Assembly: GCA_000149265.1 (NCBI GenBank)
Contig: CH003412.1
Span: forward strand, 37,226 to 101,225
DNA length: 64,000 bases
Source: Ciona savignyi
Lineage: Eukaryota > Chordata > Ascidiacea > Phlebobranchia > Cionidae
Reading direction: 5' to 3'
Shown one piece after another: positions 1-12,400 of this stretch. A program made the position numbers and the translations under genes. Numbering within the stretch: position 1 is the first letter of the stretch; the number at the start of each line of letters is the position of its first letter. Below the pieces are notes generated by a model. The model saw only the letters and a list, made by a program, of their open reading frames with translations. It had not been told where the DNA came from and made no database searches.

Positions 1-500
1 TGGTACCGGGGATCCCACCTCCCGGGGAATTCCCCTTGATTTATCACCCAAAATTTTGGTTTCTGCATATCTAGACCATGTTGTCTAACAAATGGCTTAA
101 TTTTATTACGATTCCATTATTCCTTCTGGTAGATGTCGAGGCGCCATGCCATGCCTGTCACAATCATGATTTGAGAACAAAATCTTATTTTTAGGGTATT
201 TCCCTAGGTAATTTTTTTATTTTTTCCAAGGGTTAAATCAGTGTCTAATGCACTTACATTCTACCAAATCTTATTCAAATTGGAGCATCTGTTTAAGCGC
301 TATGCCACAAAAAGCTATTATTTTTTATAAAAAATACCGTTTTGGTTTTTAACCTCCCAGGGGAATTCCCCTTGATTTATCACACAAAATTTTGGCTTTT
401 GCATATCAAGACCATGTTGTCTAACAAATGGCCAAGTTTCATTGGGATCCCATTATTCCTTCTGGTAGATGTCGGGGCGCCATGCCATGCCTGTCAAACC
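1..500 (+). repeat. Dispersed ~335-bp repeat, about 1.5 tandem copies
   Basis: Two copies of one unit start near 18 and 353, giving a period of about 335 bp. Shared landmarks are a GGGGAATTCCCCTTGATTTA block, a CATATC(T/A)AGACCATGTTGTC block and a CTTCTGGTAGATGTCG block. The second copy runs into a poly-A tract at about 510. The same unit recurs at 33.1-33.94 kb, so this is a dispersed family. No terminal inverted repeat or ORF of substance was seen, and the class is unknown. Confidence 0.8.
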
Positions 501-508
501 TTTGACGG

Positions 509-540
509 AGAAAAAAAAAAAAAAAAGAAAAAAAAAAAAC
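509..540. repeat. Poly-A / A-rich simple repeat
   Basis: An almost pure A tract with a single interrupting G. It creates spurious poly-Lys and poly-Phe reading frames on the two strands. Confidence 0.9.
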
Positions 541-2224
541 GGACAAAAACAATATGTGTCCCAATTTTTCAATTGGGACCCATAATAACCAAGTTTACCC
601 CAGGAAATCCCCCAAAATGTAATGGGCTTAAGCAATAATAAATACACTATTATAAAGCGTATGTAACAGCTAGAAACTCAAGTCCTAAATAAATGAATAG
701 AGAATCTGAATAATGAATATGAATGAAAAATACACATACGCCTCATCTCTCATACCCATATTTGACAGTTTTCTAAAAAAATCTATAGAAATTAAATTTG
801 ACTACAACTACTGACCAGTCTCATTTATGCTCCATATAAAACGGAAATACCAATAGAGTAGAATCTTTTAAAGTGCTAGCTAATATGGATTGGATATGCA
901 ATGCCTAAATCTGGGTGATTTACGCAAGGCAATTTCCCTACAGACCCAAGAATATAAGCAGGGTAGAGCTGTTTTTGGAATTTTTATGGCCAATTATTTT
1001 TTAACAGTCAATTTTTTTTGGAGTGGTAAGAATAATTTACTTTAAATTGTAAAGAAACATATAGGTAAAAAATTTAAACGCCTCGTTATCACAGGAAACC
1101 CCTAAAATATAAACTCCATAAATAGAATACACTATTACCACCAAGTAAATAGAACACACTATAATTACTAGTATAAAACAGCTAAAGACTTGCATCACAG
1201 ACTGTTAAAGTGTTAATTTTAATGCCAAGAAATTAGATTCGGATATCCCTTACCCACCATGAACATATAAGGAAAATCCACCAAAACCCAACTGCATACA
1301 ATTTAACAGTGATCTGTTTGCTAATGAGCTAATAAAAACTTGTTAGAGGTGTTAAATATTATGTATTAGATATGCAGTCAAAAAATTTAGATAAATCGTG
1401 TTTACTCCTAAAGTCCTAATACCTCGCAATACTGTAAAAACTGTTTTTTTTTTGTTCTATGTATAAAACATGAATATTTTATTTAGAAAACCTGGATATT
1501 AAGTTTTTGTATTGGTAATTTGGGAACCCATTAGTTTCTGGTTGCAGAAACAACTGTTATACAGTTATACATGTATCAGATATACAAGAGTGATTTGGTA
1601 GCCAGGGGACCCGATCGTTTCTGTATGCAGAAAAGTAGAGTGTACACTGAACATGGGTGTAATAAATAGTGGTGGTTAACACGTGGTTGACACTTTCTTC
1701 TTTTAACTGTGATATTTTTTTTATTCAAAGTATTTAATGTTACCTCGTTTTTGCATTTGGCCTTTATGTCTGTCTGCACTTATGCTGAGCTAAGCACGCT
1801 TAGACCTAATTCTGAGTTTGATTGTTTTTTGCGTCAGAAACTTAAGGCTACCACTGCAAACACCTATATGGTAATTTAAATATTGCTCAAATTTGACCAG
1901 TATTGTGTATAAGATCAGCAGCAGAACAGCAGAACAGATGAACAACTGACATATTTGATAAATAAGAAGATTTACATTAAAAATATGAACTCAATTGAAG
2001 GTAGAATGTGTGTGATTAGCGGTTTTAGGGTTGGAGGGAAGTTGTGATGTGCTGGTTTCAGAGAGAGGTTTGTTGGGATATGGTGCGAGTTGGAATTGTC
2101 AGGATGTTGATTTTGAAGGGGGGTGTTGTGGGTTTATGAGAATGGTGTGGCGGGGGTTATGTTGCGGAGTGCATGGGTGATAAAATACACAAATATAAAG
2201 TGAATGAATTCTAAATTATAATCT
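541..2224. other. AT-rich intergenic DNA, no gene seen
   Basis: Both strands carry dense stops, and no ORF has coding character or splice-bounded conservation. Short poly-T/A runs are present. The left part (541-700) is the degraded continuation of the repeat at 1-500. The right part (about 2000-2200, G-rich) is probably downstream sequence of the minus-strand gene that ends at 2225. Confidence 0.5.
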
Positions 2225-5200
2225 TCATCTTCTCCTCGATGCCACTTTTACGACTTTTGGTTTCCGGAGTCGGATGACTCTCTCCTGTCCATTCTCATCC
2301 ACCACGATCCTTGTTGATTTGTTCAGCCCTCTGTTCCTTTTCTGCTCCTCTTTCTTTGTTTTGCTCCGCATCGCATACAACGCCTTCATCAGTGTTGCCA
2401 GGTAGATAATAAACACAAGTCCAGTGATGCCGATCACAGTGATGGTTAACCATTGAGGCAGCACTACACATGGGTTGCCTGGGATCAATGACTCACCCTT
2501 TTGAGACCCATTTAATATGGACCCTATATCCACCACACTTACAGGGTTATTTAACTTACACAACCCACATGAGAACCCAACCTCACCCTTCCTATAAAAC
2601 CCCCTATCCACCCTAACAACAGAGTCATTTCTATATTGAATCTCAAATGAATACACAACCCTTTTCACCCCGGGGTTATACGAATACGTTACCACCACCT
2701 CTTTACACCCACTTAAATCAGCCCCTCTACCCTCTAGTAACCCACAATTATGGTACAATGTCTCGGGCTCGCCACGCAAAAGTTTTGATAAATGCAGCTC
2801 GTTCATTCTGCCACTAGATGTCTTCAACGTGATGAGGCTCTGAAAATCATTCTGTGGAGGAAGGTTGATTTGAACCTTAAATGCTAAGGCTTTAAGATGA
2901 CTCATATGCAACTACTAAACATATAAAAACGTTTTAGTAATGCTATCATGGGATCGAAACTTATAAAAACTTGACAGTGGTAAATATTATGTAATAAGCC
3001 AGGTTTCCATAATAACCAAAAATCCCATGACCACCAAGGTTTCAAGAAATAAGTTCATTAACCAATTATAAACCAACCTCAAATCGGCGAACACCATGGT
3101 TGTTACACCTGGGTGGTGCGAATGAGTTGCCGAGTATGATTCGATGGCAGCAGTACCCTCCCATCCATATCCCATATGCCACACCCGCCAGTGTTAGCAT
3201 GGTGCATAGTGCGCTGAATGGTTTCACCACTGACCGATACTTCAAGCTTGATATCACACCATGCATTGATTTTAACGAGAAGTATGATGTTGAAAGTGGA
3301 AGGATTAAACCTGAGGATAAATTTTCCATATAAATCCGGTTAATTTTACAAAACCTACAAAACTTATTCTTATGGACATTAGGCGTCAGAAAATGCAGAA
3401 AAACGTGTATTAGTGGTGGTCATTTTTTGAGGCTTTGTGCAAGCATTTATATAGGCATGAAAAACCACTTTTCATGCATTCGTATTTGTTTATATATTTA
3501 CAGAACCATTGAAAGGTTTTAATAACAAATATAGGGTTGTTAAAATGTGGAATGTACATTTAACTGAAAACAAGTTTATTGCGCAGCGCACAAACACACT
3601 GAGAAAAATACTTTTAAAGTGTGCCGGACATTTGATAAGGTAATGTTGTTGTTATGCTATTACGTAAGTTGTATTTCCTAACGGTCATAAATATACTTGC
3701 TTTTGCATATAAAATTTTCACTTGGAATCTATTTCTTTACATAATTGATAAAAACAGGGTTACTTTTTGATATAATAAGCAGCCATATGGTTGCACTGGG
3801 CCAATGACCATGCTTATGGTCACGATCTACCTGTTCACTAAATTTCATCAAAATCATTTTATAACTTTTAGAATTATCAAACAATATTTCTTCTCGGATC
3901 ACCACCAAAATTAAACCACTATTTCTCATAGACACAATACCTCTTTGAAACTGCATCTAATTTTTCTTCACGTACCTTCCAGACACATACTCACTAATTC
4001 TGTGAATATTCTAATACATCTGACCACCCACCTGCAAGAATAACCTTGGTGAATATGACGGGATTATTAACAAGCACACAGTCAAGCACGTAGTAGTAAA
4101 GCAGGTAGAGGTAGACAGGAGACACGATCGCAATGAACATTGTTTGGAACGCTTGGAACAACAAGACTTTGTGGAACTCGAGTTTCTTCTTTTTTGGGGG
4201 GTTCTGGGCACAGTTGGATTTCAATATTTGATTCTTATTTTGGTCAGGGACTAAGACTTGTTTTTTTGTCTGATCAAAAAGCTTGGTGGGTTAGTACATT
4301 GCCTTTCAGCTAAAAGGTTGTGGTTTCGAAACCGGTCGCTGGCTGATTGGTTGTCAACTTAGCAGATCACTTTAGCCCAATGGTTAAATGGGTTCTACTA
4401 AAAAATGGCATAAGTCTTAATCATATACAATATACTGAAGTAATTTGATGATTGCCTATGTGATGAAGTAAAAACTGTATAACTATGTTTGGACAACAGC
4501 AAAAAAACGTTTATTGCTAATATTATTTTTTTTATTTCGAGATGATGTGTGGATAAATTGATTCATTCTTTTTTCAATCAAAAGTCACATAAGATTGAAG
4601 TTGTAAAATTTTATTTTTTTAGATAAACGTATATTTAAATTTGTAAAAAGTTAAAACTTACCCCTGTAGATGTAGTTGGTTTGTTTGATATGCTGAACAC
4701 TTGTGATTTGTTGCCCACCTTGTTGCTAGGCAACAACCTGTCTCCTGATTGGTTGTCAACGAAGTTGTTGAGCACTGTGATTGGTTAAAATGTTAAAAGT
4801 GAATTGTACTTCTTTTACCCACCACCTTGCATTGAACCCCACACATAGATATCACCCACCTTTCCCAGCTCCCCATATAACGAGTATTGAACCCCACCCA
4901 TGCATATCACCCACCATTCCCAGCTCCCCATATAACAAGTATCGAACCCCACCCATGCATATCACCCACCATTCCCAGCCCCCCATATAACGAGTATCGA
5001 ACCCCACCCATGCATATCACCCACCATTCCCAGCCCCCCATATAACAAGTATCGAACCACACCCATGCATATCACCCACCATTCCCAGCTCCCCATATAA
5101 CAAGTATCGAACCCCACCCATGCATATCACCCACCATTCCCAGCCCCCCATATAACGAGTATCGAACCCTACCCATAAATATCACCCACCATTCCCAGCC

Positions 5201-5919
5201 CCCCATATAACAAGTATCGAATCCCACCCATACATATCACCCACCATTCCCAGCTCCCCATATAACAAGTATCGAACATCCAATTCCAGCCCCAGTGAAC
5301 ACGATGAGTAGCAAGCTGATTGCAGCATCTGTGGGATAAGCTGTTAGTTTTGGGGTAACGATGGGTTAGTTCTAGGGTAAGATGAGTTGGTTGTCAGGAA
5401 AGATGATTTAGTTGTGGGTTAACATTTTTTGGGATAAAAGTTTATATCGAAGTAAACAGTCGATGGCTAGTAAGTCATATTTTCTACATTGAGTTTAACA
5501 AATAGAGCTAGTCTTCATCTGTCAAGTTTTTATATTCTTTTTTAATGACGTGTTTTAACTACTCTGTTCCTGTGTTGATGATTAGTTTCATTTGCGGTTA
5601 TTTAATGCTTCGCTATAGCAAAGAATGAATAAAATAAACTAAATTTAGCAGAACTTGAAACAAAATAACCCACTCACCAGGATCTGATAACTTTAACATT
5701 CTTCCTGACGCGTAGTCGTACGTAACTACCACATCTACCGCAATGTTAACCACAACCAGTAGAACATTAAGAATCAGGTGTAGGAAGAATATATGGTTTG
5801 ACAGATGTCGCAAAATACGGCCGATTATCTCAATAAAGTAATACCTCCACCATCCATAGAATGGTCTAAACAGCAGCAAACACATCCTACAACTTTTCCC
5901 CCAAAATAACACAGTTCTC
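2225..5919 (-). CDS. Unidentified multi-pass membrane protein, 3' exons (5' end not found)
   Basis: Four minus-strand exons join in a consistent phase: 5919-5678, 4250-4028, 3310-3109 and 2851-2225, with the TGA at 2225-2227. Together they encode about 430 residues. The first two exons carry hydrophobic segments, including IFFLHLILNVLLVVVNIAVD and MFIAIVSPVYLYLLYYYVLD. The third and fourth give a Cys-containing, N-glycosylation-rich (NHT, NDS, NGS) domain that is probably lumenal or extracellular. It is followed by one more membrane span (LTITVIGITGLVFIIYLATL) and a strongly basic tail ending SRRR. The donor of the second exon is ambiguous: 4028 is phase-consistent, while 4032 is the stronger site but breaks the phase. 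I do not recognise the family. A start codon was not identified and further exons probably lie upstream. Intron 1 contains the 55-bp minisatellite. Confidence 0.5.
4272..4480 (+). repeat. tRNA-derived SINE, family 1 (diverged)
   Basis: The head has a tRNA-like B box (GGTTTCGAAACC) preceded by an A-box-like TGGTGGGTTAG. The body matches the family consensus with 'cggtcgctggctgattggttg' and 'aatgggttctac', then the TATACAATA(T)ACTG and GATTGCC landmarks of the better copies at 24.1 and 36.3 kb. Confidence 0.65.
4836..5276. repeat. 55-bp minisatellite, eight copies
   Basis: The landmark C(G/A)AGTAT(T/C)GAA recurs at 4881, 4936, 4991, 5046, 5101, 5156, 5211 and 5266, an exact 55-bp period. Each unit holds ATATCACCCACC and CCCCATATAAC blocks, with only scattered substitutions between copies. 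It lies in an intron of the minus-strand membrane-protein gene. Units abut with no spacers, so it is not a CRISPR-type array. Confidence 0.95.
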
Positions 5920-6224
5920 CTACAGTTTACCTTATATATGTAGTTGTTAATTATTGATGAGAATTTAGTGTTTGTTTGGTATTTTCAGACCGAGGTTTCT
6001 CAGGATTTATGCCAAGTATGTTATTTATTATTTATGTTAAAACTACAAATTGTTACCATAAATTGTTGCTTTAAGCTTATTATTTATTAACAGGTGTGGG
6101 AATTTTCCGTCTTTGTAACTTTGTTGTAGGTTTGATGGTGGGCAAGGAAAGAATATTTATTTTATTATCTCTATAAGTGGGAAAGTGCAATGGACATTAT
6201 TACATGGTCAATCATTAGATTATT

Positions 6225-6400
6225 GCACACACACTGTCCGGTTACGAGGGATTTTCTAGTGCATTGTATACTATTAAGACATTCGTTTAGTAGAAGCCAT
6301 TATTCTACTGGGTTCAGGCAATGTCTGCTAAGTGCCTTACTCTAGGACACAATCAACTAGCAAGCGACCATTTTCAAATATCCAAGTTATAATGGTCGTG
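6225..6400 (-). repeat. tRNA-derived SINE, family 1 (partial, diverged)
   Basis: Reverse-oriented body of the family: 'gcattgtatactattaagacattcg', 'ctgggttcaggcaatgtctg', 'aagtgcctta' and 'acaatcaactagcaagcgacca' all match landmarks of the intact copies in order. It sits just upstream of the first WASHC5 exon in the window. Confidence 0.6.
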
Positions 6401-6477
6401 GTATAACCCTACCCTACGATAGAACATAGAAGTCCATACTAAATAAGCCAAACAATAAATATCCTCCCCCAACACAG

Positions 6478-9400
6478 GCACTGAACCACGGCCAGCAGTT
6501 GAGGACATCTGTTCAATCTGTCAATCACTTCCTCAAAGAGGGAGTACTTACATCGGAGTTCATGCTGGACAACATACCCAAGCTGATGAACACATTGAGG
6601 GAATGCAACGTGACTATGCGATGGCTCATGCTTCATTCTATTAATACTGGTAAGTGCCATGCGTGGTCTCAAGATTTACCACCATGTCTGTTCGCAAGAT
6701 TTACCACCATGTCTGTTCCCAAGATTTACCACCATGTCTGTTCCCAAAGTTTACCAACATGTCTGGTCCAAGGTTTGACCACCACGTCCGGTCCTTAGCT
6801 TGACTACCATGTTTGTTCCCAAGCTTGACCACCATGTCTGGTTAATTTTTCCAGGTTGTGACCTTCACAAGAAGTGCAAGCAACTACGGGAACTGGTGTT
6901 GGTAACAACTTCGATCAAACAATCCGATATTTTCATTCTTCTACTCAACACTGCTCAACTCGAGCTCAAACTTAAAGATGTGAGTGAACATCACCTTGCA
7001 TAATACCCCTTTATTACCCATATAAGATATAACCTCCTTATTATTCTTTAACCCAGCGGTTCTCAAACTGGGATCCGCGGTCTTTTTGGGTCCGCGAGAC
7101 AATTTTCTGGGACCGCGAAGCACCTTACAAAAAATTAAAACGACGCTCCTTAAGAAAAAAATTTGTGTAAAATTAAGTTTTCACGCAACTTATCTTCCAA
7201 TCAACTTAACAAATATAATTTGTCATGAAAGCTTACAGGCTACATAGGCATTTATGACATCACAAGAAGCTATTTGATGTCACATTAGTGCAATTCAAAA
7301 GTACCAACAAGCCTATCTGAGAGTGGAGAACTCCTACTATAGTAGAAAATATTAAAAAAATGCCAAGATCAGAGGCGTTTCATTTTTCCTTAAGCCACGC
7401 ATCCGGGTTAATATGTTTTGTTTTAGAATTTTAACGTTGCTAAATTTTTCGTTTTACTTCCATATTTTTCAAGGGGACCGTGAGTCATTTAAAAAATTGC
7501 TGGAGGACCGATGCGTAATTTTTTTAAAAAAGTTTGAGAACCGCTGCTTTAACCCATCTAATTACTTAAATACCCCCCTTAATTACTCAAATATCGTCAT
7601 CACCACCTTATCAACCATATAACCCCTTTATTACCAATATAACCCCCTTATTAGCCATATTACCCCTTTGTTATCCCTGTATTCCCCTTAACCTATATAA
7701 TTACTCTAATATCCCCCATATCAACCATATAACCCCCTTATTACCCAGATACCACTTATTACCCATGTAAACCCTTATTACCCCCCATTATTACATTCCC
7801 CAGATGTTCAGGAAGATGCTGCAAGACAAGGAAACCACATGGGGCAAGTGCAAGGCAGAGGGGGTTGACCGCATGAACGAACTTGCCGAGGTGTTTTCGG
7901 GCACAAAACCACTCACACGTATCGAAAGGAATGGTGGGTACTGGTGACATGGGTACCAGGAGTGACAATGAAGAATAAATCTCCCACTTCAACAGATCAA
8001 CTGAAGACTTGGTTTGAACAAATATCGAACCAAATCACCAAGTTGGATTATGCGGATTCCACATCTGCTGGAAGGAAGATGGTCCAACTCATCCAGGCTC
8101 TCGAGGAGGTTCAGGAGTTTCATCAGTTGGAGAATAATTTACAGGTGATTAAATAAATTGCCCACTTCTCCCACTCTATTTTCATTTCTCTCAAACTCCT
8201 CCCACTACTACTCCTCCTCCCCAGGTCCGGCAGTTCCTCGCAGATACTCGCCAGTTCCTCCACCAGATGATCCGAACAGTCAACATTCGAGAGGAAGTCC
8301 TCATCACCATGGAAATAATCGCCGACTTATCGTACGCCTGGGCCATTGTCGACCAAAAGTAAGTTTTGCCGTATTCCACCCCTCCCAGTGCTGCATATCA
8401 CACCATCTACCCCCATAACACCCCCTTTACCCCCACATCACTCCATATATTCCCATCATCACCCCCCTTACCCCCACATCACTTTACCTACACCAGTATC
8501 ACCCCCTTCACACATCACTACATTTACCCCTCATAATTCCCCACATTACCAAAATTGGCCCCTTCACTATTACATTACCACCCACTCTACCTCGCTTTAA
8601 GCCCCACATTACCCCTCCACCCTCACATAACTCCCCCTCTCACCCATATACATAATCCCGTCACAGCCCCACATAACCCCTTACCCTCCCACTCCCAGTT
8701 ACACCACCCACATGCAAGAAGGCATCAAGCGCAATCCCTCCCTCGTCACCAAACTCCGATCCACGTTCCTCAAACTCTCCTCCACCCTGGAACTTCCTCT
8801 TCTTCGCATCAACCAAGCCAACAGCTCCGATCTCATCAGCGTCTCCCAGTATTACTCCAACGAGCTCGTGGCTTACGTCAGAAAGGTCAGATTCTTATTT
8901 ATTTAGCAATTTTTCTGATGCAATGATTGTTATGGTTGTTTGACTTCTGGATTTATTTGACTGCTTGGTTTGATCGAAGTTTGATCAACTTCTTACTTTG
9001 ATTGACAGCTGAGTTCGATTGACTTCCAAATTTGATTGACAGCTGTGTTTGATTGACTTCCAAATTTGATTGACAGCTGTGTTTGATTGACATCTTTTTT
9101 TTAATTGTCAGCTAGGTTTGATAGACTGTTGAGTATTTGATTGAAAGCTGTTTTTTAATGGACAGGTGCTTCAAATCATTCCCCAAACGATGTTCGGGTT
9201 ATTAGCACGCATTGTTAAGATACAAACCGGGCAGATATTGGAGTTGCCAACAAGATTGGAAAAGGACAGAATGAGAGATTATGCTCAGTTGGATGCAAGA
9301 TATGAGGTGATGGGGGTATTTATCTGGTTAGATAATGGGCGTTTGTTCATGACCATGGGTGGGTGAAAGGGGGCTGATTATTTCTATGGGTGGATGATGT

Positions 9401-12400
9401 AGGGGGCTGTTCTACCCTGTGGGGGTGTTTATTCCATTCTTTGGTTGATTGACCAATATGGAAATGACTCTCATTGAAATCTAACCAACCCTACCTTGTA
9501 CCCCAGGTAGCAAAACTAACCCACGGGATTTCAACATTCACGGAAGGGGTGCTCACGATGAAGAGCACACTGGTGGGGGTGATCAAGATTGATCCGAAGC
9601 AATTGCTGGAGGATGGGATCAGGAAGGAGCTGGTGATGCAGGTTGCCAGAGCGATGCATCAGACAATCATGTTCAACCCGAAGGCAAAGGTCAGTCCCCC
9701 CACCCCAATCAAGATAGGATATTGGCGGTTATTCTATATGTGAAAAAATAAATGGGGCGCCTTTTCCAAGAACACAGCTGCCTTGCACAAGAACACTAGC
9801 TGACTACTGGTTTTGAACCTGTAACCTTTCCCTCGATTGTACTAGCTTTTTTATTTATTTTTAGCTTATTATGAAAGGGAGACTGTGGTTGTATCGAATA
9901 AGATAGGATATTGAATAACAAAGTATTATCTTCGTGAATGGGAAAACTGCAAGAAACATAATCATGCGGGCAATCATCAGATTACCTCGCGCCCACTATC
10001 AGCATACCGGAGCTATTGCAGTGTGTTGTGTATAATTCAGACATTTCTTTTATTTTAGCTGAACAACAACATTTACGCCCTTTATCCTCCCAGGTTAGTG
10101 AATTGACCCCTAAGCTGACCCTTCTTGCGCAATCGATGGACGCTTTCCGAAGGTCGTTCGAGTACATCCAGGTAACCTTAAATTACCCCACTATTAGGTG
10201 AAGACTAAACAACCTTCAATTTACCCAGGATTACGTTAATATCTACGGATTAAAGATCTGGCAGAAGGAAATGCAGAGAATCATCAACTACAATGTGGAA
10301 CAGGAATGCAATAGTTTCCTTCGTCAAAAGGTTGAAAAAAAAATTGGGAGTAAATCAGAAAAATGGGGGTTATATGGGCTGCGTGAGTTATGTGTTATGT
10401 GGTTAGGTTGTGGTTTTAGGGGTAATGCGGGTTATATGTTTTAAGTGGGTATACCGGCAAGGTGGAAATGTTGGTGGGTGAAGTGGACCTCGTTTAACCC
10501 ACCTTTCACCCTGCAGGTACAGGATTACGAGAGTTTGTACCAATCGAAAGAAATTCCGATCCCACGGTTCCAACCTGTGGATTCCTCGGTGAACTTTATT
10601 GGAAGATTGGCGCGCGAGGTGCTACGACTTACAGATGGCAGGTGTGGGGTTTGTCTTGTTAGAGGTTACCAAACACCTGGTCCCAGTGGATTAATGGGTT
10701 GTAGCTACTGAAATGGTTGTGTGAACAAATGGTTAAGATGGCCATATCATGTGACTGGTTCGATATAAAAAGAAACAAGAAAAAACCTGGAGATAAACAT
10801 GGGTTACCTGTGTTTGTAATAGATTATTTAAACAGTGTCAGATACTAATCACAACAACCCTCCCTTCACAGAACCACTTCATACGTGGACCTCTTAGGAA
10901 CCTGGTATGATAACAAGACCAAGAATGAAGTTGCTGACACCAAACTCTTCACCAGGTATTTCATTTGTTTGTTGAGATTGTAGGGACCATTTTAATCTCC
11001 ACCACTATGACCCCCATGGAACAAACGAGGTTAACAGGTTTTGTGGGTTAATACATTTGGTGAGATTGTATAAACTTTTTTAACCCATCCGCCCCCACAC
11101 CCCCTATTTTGACAAGATCCACAGCGTTGGGCCATCTGTTTATTAAGATTGTAGGAACCCCAAAACCCCCATTATTACTCCTCTACCCCCACACAGGATC
11201 CACGGGGCACTGGGGGTGTACGGGTTGTGTGGGTTGGATCGGTTATTTAGCTTCATGGTGGTACGAGAGTTGCAGGGATTCATTAGTGTCGTGCAACGTA
11301 GCGTGTTGAAGGATCGAACATGGCTGGAGATGTTGGACGGACTGTGGAAGACACTTCTACCACACAAGAAGATTGTGGGTGAGTTGGAATGGATTAGTCA
11401 TTTTTATTCGTTTTAAATGAGAAAACGCAAGGAGCTTTATCGCTTGGACAATCGGCAGAATATCCTGCGAATACGAAAGAAGTTGCTATCAGATTACCTC
11501 GTACCCAGTGTGTTGTGGTGTTTATAAGATGTTTGTTTAGTTTTAAAACCCTCCAAATTACCCCAGAATTATATAAATACTTGAAACCACCAAATTACCC
11601 CAAGCTAATATAAATACATGAAGATCGTACTTAAAGTTGACCCCCAACCCCTCAGAGAATCCATTAAAAGTTTACACGAGCGCGAACCAGCGTGCGAACA
11701 AGGTGTGGCCCACGTTCATTGAAGCAGCGATGCGTATCGGGCAGATTCAGCTGATCAAACAACAGATCGCGAACGAACTCAACTTTGCATGCAAGTTTGA
11801 ATCGAAGTTCCTTGCATCTGGAGTGGCCACCATGAACAAGTGGGTGGGGCTGGGATAATCAGGGCAGGGTATTTGAAATAAACAAATTAGGATGTTAACC
11901 TATGGTTAACCCTTTGAATCCTTTGTCAACCTATAAAATTTCTGTTAAACCGTAGAAATTCTTGTTTTTTTTGTTAAACCGTAGAATTCTTGTTTATCCA
12001 TCTAGTCCCCTAATACCTGATATAAATCCCTCTAAACTCTTTGGCAGTAGATATACCACATTTAAACACCTAAAATTCTATGCTAACTACTCTTAAATCC
12101 AGCTAACCCATGTTAACTGGTAGAACCCACCTCTTAACCACCACAATTCCTTGGCTACCCCATTTTAACCCCCATAGTAACACACCCACTTCACCCAGGG
12201 CCCTCCTCACAGCCGTAGAAGCTCACTACAAGGACCCCGAACGACCGTACCCCAGTGATGATTCCATGATGATGTACGAACTAACCTCGTATCTGGATGG
12301 GGTGGGGATGGGGGAAGCAATCAAGAAGATCTATATTACCACCAAGTACGTATCGATGTTCCTGTTTCCATCATTTATTGTACTCTCGTGTAGGTTAGGC

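Noticed and set aside
342-638. 98-codon plus frame and its antisense
   Set aside because: They run across the dispersed repeat and poly-A tract, with poly-Lys/Phe artefacts.
3729-3956. Minus-strand frame considered as an extra exon of the membrane-protein gene
   Set aside because: Its donor (SEQ|gtagat, phase 0) cannot join the next exon, which needs two carried-over bases; other frames hit stops.
4836-5276. Regularly repeated array that superficially resembles CRISPR
   Set aside because: Units abut at 55 bp with no unique spacers, and the host is a eukaryote.
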